64,000 bases of DNA from Nonlabens sp. (lineage in GTDB: Bacteria > Bacteroidota > Bacteroidia > Flavobacteriales > Flavobacteriaceae): positions 430,513 through 494,512 of the forward strand of contig JAHDIQ010000001.1 of assembly GCA_020630715.1 (NCBI GenBank). Direction: 5' to 3'. Positions within the stretch are counted from its first letter, which is position 1; each line of letters opens with the position of its first letter. The notes under the pieces are model-generated. The model worked only from the letters and a program-made list of their open reading frames with translations, was not told the origin of the DNA and did no database searches. Below are positions 62,401-64,000 of this stretch, one piece after another. The position numbers and the translations under genes were made by a program.

Positions 62401-64000
62401 TCTGGTGCGTCCAGTCCTATATAGGTTTCATAAGGCGAATAGTTCTTTGTGGTGACATTAGTACTAAAATCACCACCGTTTTCAAATACTTTAGTGAGGA
62501 AACTAGCTCGCAACATTCCTGGAGCTTGTTTTGCCATTCCTGGATCAAATTTGAAACTAGCTTCTCCTAGGTTATTTACGGTTCCTTTAAAAGCTTGAAT
62601 TTCTTCTGTTTCATAACGACGTGATGGATCGTCAAAGATGTAATTCGTAAAGGATTCAAAACTCGTTTTAGTAGGATATAGCTTTGCAGTAACCTCTGCT
62701 TTTAGTCCTTTTGCAATAGCGCCATGTAGCCACATACTTTTTAAATCCACAGTACTGGTCTGACCAGACTTAAGCACGTCATCCTCAAAACTTAAGGTTA
62801 CTTTTAAACGATTAGGTTTTATGGTTTCTATTTTTAATCGTTTGTTAAAAGTAACGCCACCTACTTCTACACGCGCATTCCAGTTTCCAGTAGGTGCATC
62901 TTCATCTGTTTTAAGGTCAAATTGATAGAAGTTGTTTAATCCTTTTTTAAGGACTTCGCGATGTGTGATTTTACCATTAGGATTGCGCAATTCTAGTTTA
63001 ATGGGATGATCACTAGGTAAGTCATTATCAGTGTCATTTAACACAAAGGTTAAAAAGATATGATCTCCAGGACGCCACACACCACGCTCGCCATAGATGT
63101 AGCCTTTAATTCCTTTTTGTAATTTTTTACCTGAGGTATCAAATTTACTAATTGGCAATGCGTTTCCGTCTTCCAGCCGAACATAGCCAAATTGATTATT
63201 AAAGGTCACCTGTGCAAAAAATGCTTGTTGATCGTGTAAGTCGATATTGAGCAGTCCATTACTACCAGTACGGCCATCATAAATTTTCTGTTGCTGGAAG
63301 TTGAATAATTCTACTTTGGCGCCACCTAGTGGTTTTGTAGTAACGATGTTACTTACAGCTATTAAATAAGTATTGTTTTCTCCTTTTTTAACGGTAATTC
63401 CTAAATCACTGGCCAGCACATTTGTACTTACGGTGTTATTACGGTAGTAGCTTGTATTACATGGATTATCACGTTCACTCCAGTCATAATCATAGTAGTA
63501 ATCATCATAATAGTAATTTTGATAGCCGTCCCAATTTGCGGTTTCTAGTGGTTCATCAAAATTGATAGGTTCTTTCTCGCTCGTTCCTTCATCTGCGCTA
63601 TCACAGGTATAAGCGCTGTAGGTGTATTTATATTTTAACTCTACGCGGTAGATCGCACCAGGATCTGGAATGATAATTTCGCTTAAATTAATAGCATAGG
63701 TATTCCATCTGGTGACGTCTTTTACCTCAGATTTAAGATCAATGACTTTACGTGCCACTGGTCTACCTACATTACGGATATTACTCGTAGTGTTGAGGTT
63801 ATTATTCTGTAAAAACTGAAACACATTATTAGTATAAATCTTATAAACCCAAACATCAACAGCGTTTAAATTCACCGCTCTAAAGTTGATTTTTAAGTTT
63901 TGAGAAGATGGTAAAATAGCTCCATTACTTATCAATTCTACAGATGGAGCGACCTGTTCGAAAGCGATAAAACTGCTAAAACCTTGTTTTAACTTATAAT
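59421..64000 (-). CDS. Alpha-2-macroglobulin family protein, N-terminus outside window
   Basis: A very large secreted or lipid-anchored protease trap. The frame stays open to the window edge, so the true start is beyond base 64000 and the apparent start near 63935 is internal. More than 1500 residues are visible: macroglobulin-type beta domains, ENGTETLDAQWVD, and the thioester motif GCVEQTTSAAFPQL (C-x-EQ) in the complement-like alpha/alpha barrel, followed by a C-terminal receptor-like domain. The thioester residues are intact, so covalent trapping is possible. No pbpC-type partner is visible in this window. Confidence 0.93.
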   Translation of the reverse strand, partial: YKLKQGFSSFIAFEQVAPSVELISNGAILPSSQNLKINFRAVNLNAVDVWVYKIYTNNVFQFLQNNNLNTTSNIRNVGRPVARKVIDLKSEVKDVTRWNTYAINLSEIIIPDPGAIYRVELKYKYTYSAYTCDSADEGTSEKEPINFDEPLETANWDGYQNYYYDDYYYDYDWSERDNPCNTSYYRNNTVSTNVLASDLGITVKKGENNTYLIAVSNIVTTKPLGGAKVELFNFQQQKIYDGRTGSNGLLNIDLHDQQAFFAQVTFNNQFGYVRLEDGNALPISKFDTSGKKLQKGIKGYIYGERGVWRPGDHIFLTFVLNDTDNDLPSDHPIKLELRNPNGKITHREVLKKGLNNFYQFDLKTDEDAPTGNWNARVEVGGVTFNKRLKIETIKPNRLKVTLSFEDDVLKSGQTSTVDLKSMWLHGAIAKGLKAEVTAKLYPTKTSFESFTNYIFDDPSRRYETEEIQAFKGTVNNLGEASFKFDPGMAKQAPGMLRASFLTKVFENGGDFSTNVTTKNYSPYETYIGLDAPEGDQGYGWLESGKKHNFNVVSLDQSGSPKKVENLEVKVYKVRWRWWWQSSSGSLSRYESERYKEEVYSTTISTSSNGMGSFSYTNNENDWGRYLVRVRDPKSGHATGKIIYMDYPYWRRGNRKANPENASMLIFNADKDNYTVGETAQITFPSAAGGRALVTVENGTETLDAQWVDTTKDQTKVSLPLNNLYVPNVFVHISYVQPHAQTANDLPLRMYGVIPLLVENKATHLEPEIKMPTELAPQSSATITVNEKNNQAMTYTLAVVDDGLLDLTNFKTPNPWDTFYAREALGVKTWDIYDDVIGAYGGRIDAAFAIGGDEDAKGAKAKKANRFKPMVIHLGPFKLEAGQSKKHKIDIPQYVGSVRVMVVAGNHNNEAYGNAEKTVPVKKPLMMLASLPRKLSPGETVKLPVTIFAMDKKVRDVTVKLKESPYFELLNGNSQSLSFSETGDQIAYFNVKVKPQAGIATINLSASGNGETASYSTEIDVINPNPYSTSSDKVQLAAGVTDVVRITPFGDAGTNSASVTFSSLPPMDLGRRMEYLIRYPHGCVEQTTSAAFPQLHLSKVMDITTTKETEISRNIKAAVSKLGGYQRSNGGFSYWPGYGSVNDWGTTYAGHFLIEAEKMGYKVPISFKSNWIAYQKRAAKEWRSDQWNDLHQAYRLYTLALAGAPDLSSMNRLRETKNLSNNSKLRLAAAYALVGQKKAANELLGNSNIDFKPSKYDYRSYGSVDRNRAMALETMVLLQEDDKARAIIEDIARNLDSKRYYSTQSTAYSLLAIAKYINYIGGKGINISYTINGKSTSLKTEKGIATRDLTIDTNAINLNVSNNGDNAIYITTATTGKLPVGKEKAIQSKLKASVSYTDRSGKNIDVKSVTQGTEIIASVTITNDTGSYVNDVALTQILPSGWEIVNTRFTDYGDNTGTGNKAEYTDIRDDRVNYYFSLGARKSITFKTVMNASYLGNYYLPGVQCEAMYDNEYVVRNKGQWIEVKQ
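61199..61212. repeat. Iterated palindrome, near copy (in A2M gene)
   Basis: GCTTTCGCGGAAGC, one mismatch to the core, read on the minus strand as LPRK in the LSRK frame. Confidence 0.7.

Noticed and set aside
63935-64000. Taking the minus-strand TTG near 63935 as the real start of the A2M gene
   Set aside because: The frame is open to the window edge and lacks a signal peptide at that point, so the gene is simply cut by the window.

Overview
The window looks like chromosome from a marine-type member of the family Flavobacteriaceae (Bacteroidota). The evidence is AT-rich DNA, many flavobacterial family proteins (DUF2807, DUF4175, DUF4837, DUF6427-type, GlnS without Shine-Dalgarno signals), and repeated Bacteroidota-type -7 promoter boxes (TAnnTTTG) just upstream of genes. 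A Nonlabens/Dokdonia-like genus is a guess from overall protein flavour, not shown. No phage, insertion sequence or CRISPR array was seen, and no gene-free stretch exceeds 300 bases.

Layout. 0-29.6 kb is mostly housekeeping: the 3' part of rnr, a LysE-type exporter, tRNA-Cys, folB, glnS, a three-gene YtxH/holin-like/DUF6327 stress-type operon, an SPFH protein, gltX, an AlkB-type hydroxylase, a large DUF4175 protein with a collagen-like Gly-X-Y tract, ybeY-mnmG-methyltransferase with two parS-like centromere sites, holB, pgk, an MltD-type lytic transglycosylase, tatA, an M23 peptidase and a GH3 protein. 29.6-51.2 kb is an exopolysaccharide/O-antigen locus: a Wzz-like chain-length protein, the full dTDP-L-rhamnose set (rfbBACD), GDP-L-fucose synthesis (gmd, fcl), a UDP-xylose synthase-like enzyme, a Wzx flippase, a Wzy-like polymerase plus two tandem paralogous ligase/polymerase-like proteins, several glycosyltransferases, a WcaF-like acetyltransferase and a WcaJ-like initiating phosphosugar transferase. 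51.2-64 kb holds a Fic protein with a striking phased operator-like array, a PaaK/CapK-like adenylate enzyme, purD, two small conserved flavobacterial membrane proteins, DUF4254, a heptosyltransferase-like GT9, an orphan lipoprotein and most of an alpha-2-macroglobulin.

How parts work together. The polysaccharide genes form a nearly complete Wzx/Wzy pathway: nucleotide-sugar synthesis, lipid-linked initiation, assembly by GT2/GT4 enzymes, flipping, polymerisation and length control. The nearby GT9 and DUF4254 genes may serve lipopolysaccharide core synthesis. 

The strongest unexplained signal is a 14-bp palindrome, GCTTTCGCGAAAGC, present in 14 exact copies (plus 6 near copies) over the window, mostly inside unrelated genes, where it is read in all three frames (AFAKA, LSRK or FRES peptides). 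It behaves like a genome-wide highly iterated palindrome of unknown function. Other points of interest are the parS pair flanking mnmG, and five TACTCnTGT-like sites upstream of fic whose spacings are all exact multiples of 10 bp.
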